A stretch of DNA of 6,142 bases from Lachnospiraceae bacterium (GTDB taxonomy: Bacteria; Bacillota; Clostridia; Lachnospirales; Lachnospiraceae). How positions within the stretch are numbered: position 1 is the stretch's first letter; each line of letters starts with the position of its first letter. The notes beneath the pieces were generated by a model that worked only from the letters and a program-made list of their open reading frames with translations, was not told the DNA's origin and did not search any database. Of the stretch, positions 5,279 through 6,142 are shown one piece after another. The stretch spans positions 1 to 6,142 of the forward strand of contig DMCJ01000086.1 in NCBI GenBank assembly GCA_003446735.1. Reading direction: 5' to 3'. Position numbers and translations under genes: made by a program.

Positions 5279-6142
5279 TGTCGTAAAATCATTTGACGGC
5301 TATATGGCCGTAAACAACGTCTCCCTTGATATGAAGGAAGGACTTGTCTTCGGACTCATCGGTACGAACGGTGCCGGCAAATCCACTCTTCTTCGGATGA
5401 TGAGCGGGGTATTAAAGGCAGATGAAGGTCAGATAACCATAGACGATCTTCCCGTTTATGATAATCCCGAGGCGAAACAAAAAGTCTTCTTTATAGCGGA
5501 TGAGCCCTACTTTTTCCCTCACGGAAGCGCAAAAGACATGGAAGCCTATTATTCAATTGTATATCCTTCTTTTGATAAAGACAGATTCTACGAGCTCTTA
5601 AAGGCTTTCGATCTTGATCCCAGAAGAAAGATCGCTACATTTTCCAAGGGAATGAAAAAGCAGTTATCCCTGCTTACCGGTCTTTCCGCTAAAACGGATT
5701 ATCTTTATATGGATGAGACCTTCGACGGACTTGACCCGGTAATGAGGCAGGCGGCAAAGAGCCTTATAGCTTCGGAGATCGGAGAGAGGAATCTGACTCC
5801 CGTTATCGCATCTCACAACTTAAGAGAGCTTGAAGATATATGTGATACCGTCGGTCTTTTACATAAAGGAGGAATCCTGCTTTCAAAGGATCTTGACGAT
5901 ATGAAATTAAACATCCAGAAGATACACTGTGTATTTAACGACGAAAGCGGTATTGAAAAGGCTTCATCCATCCTTGATATAGTAAGGAAAGAACAGACCG
6001 GAAGCCTTTATACTTTAACGGTAAGGGGATTAAAGGACGACATAATGAACGCCCTTTCCACCATTGATACGGTATTTGCCGAATCCTTACCTTTAAGCCT
6101 TGAAGAGATATTTATCTGTGAAACGGAGGTGGCAGGCTATGA
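5262..6142 (+). CDS. ABC transporter ATP-binding protein (YtrB-like), stop codon beyond window
   Basis: Nucleotide-binding subunit of an ABC transporter, on the cytoplasmic face of a permease. The 293 residues visible have Walker A GTNGAGKST (34-42), signature FSKGMKKQ (127-134, in place of LSGGQ), Walker B with catalytic glutamate YLYMDE (147-152), D-loop GLDP (156-159) and H-loop His185 in ASHNLRELE. At the Q-loop position the sequence is IADEPYFFPHG (78-88) with no glutamine, a form I associate with EcsA/YtrB/BcrA-type exporter ATPases. The N-terminal domain ends near 225; about 230-293 form a short C-terminal extension. Start ATG 5262 overlaps the regulator by 17 bp and has a near-perfect GGAGGTG site. 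The reading frame has no stop by 6142, but a new ribosome binding site and ATG at the edge imply it ends soon after. Intact ATPase motifs suggest an active transporter; the substrate cannot be inferred. Confidence 0.93.
   Translation, partial: MISINNVVKSFDGYMAVNNVSLDMKEGLVFGLIGTNGAGKSTLLRMMSGVLKADEGQITIDDLPVYDNPEAKQKVFFIADEPYFFPHGSAKDMEAYYSIVYPSFDKDRFYELLKAFDLDPRRKIATFSKGMKKQLSLLTGLSAKTDYLYMDETFDGLDPVMRQAAKSLIASEIGERNLTPVIASHNLRELEDICDTVGLLHKGGILLSKDLDDMKLNIQKIHCVFNDESGIEKASSILDIVRKEQTGSLYTLTVRGLKDDIMNALSTIDTVFAESLPLSLEEIFICETEVAGY
6125..6142 (+). promoter_or_regulatory. Ribosome binding site and ATG of the next gene (probably permease)
   Basis: GGAGGTGG at 6125-6132 is followed by ATG at 6139-6141, in a different frame from the ATPase. 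In ytr-type operons the next gene is normally the membrane-spanning permease, so this is most likely its start, though only one codon is visible. Confidence 0.5.

Noticed and set aside
1..6142. CRISPR array, insertion sequence, tRNA, rRNA or phage genes
   Set aside because: No spaced direct repeats, transposase motifs, terminal inverted repeats or RNA gene signatures were seen.

Overview
The window looks like chromosome from a low-to-moderate GC Gram-positive anaerobe, most likely a clostridium of the Lachnospiraceae type. The reasons are AGGAGG-type ribosome binding sites, frequent AGA/AGG and ATA codons, a lipoprotein peptidoglycan amidase, a LytR-CpsA-Psr (LCP) protein, a YtrA-type GntR/ABC operon and corrin-ring genes in tight overlap. 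This assignment rests on gene content and style only; no rRNA or other marker is present.

Layout. Positions 1-1370 (minus strand) hold the end of a corrin-biosynthesis operon: cobJ/cbiH (C17-methyltransferase), overlapped by 35 bp by cobK/cbiJ (precorrin-6A reductase), which runs off the left edge. Positions 1401-1426 hold an intrinsic terminator that closes the next minus-strand unit. That unit (about 4686 down to 1454) is a three-gene cell-envelope operon in the order LCP ligase, lipoprotein N-acetylmuramoyl-L-alanine amidase, and DUF2752 small membrane protein. Its junctions are nearly seamless: the first two are joined through a 24-25 bp spacer (or an ATGA overlap if the upstream start is used), and the last two are 1 bp apart. 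Positions 4643-4903 are a divergent control region with two back-to-back sigma-A-like promoters. The plus-strand promoter carries an inverted repeat, TGTA-N13-TACA, at its start site that fits a YtrA-type operator, and it is followed by a roughly 130-nt leader able to form a long stem ending at the ribosome binding site. Positions 4904-6142 (plus strand) hold a YtrA-subfamily GntR regulator and, overlapping it by 17 bp, an ABC-transporter ATPase. The ATPase is still open at the right edge, where a ribosome binding site and ATG announce another gene, probably the permease.

How the genes work together. The plus-strand operon is probably an autoregulated, envelope-stress-type ABC exporter module, as known for B. 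subtilis ytr. The divergent operon builds and remodels the cell wall: the LCP protein attaches polymers to peptidoglycan and the amidase cuts it. The divergent arrangement may be a functional link, but that is inference. I found no clearly undescribed system. The most informative items are the operator/leader architecture, the very long charged cytoplasmic tail of the LCP protein, and the terminator placed directly in front of cobJ with no visible promoter of its own.
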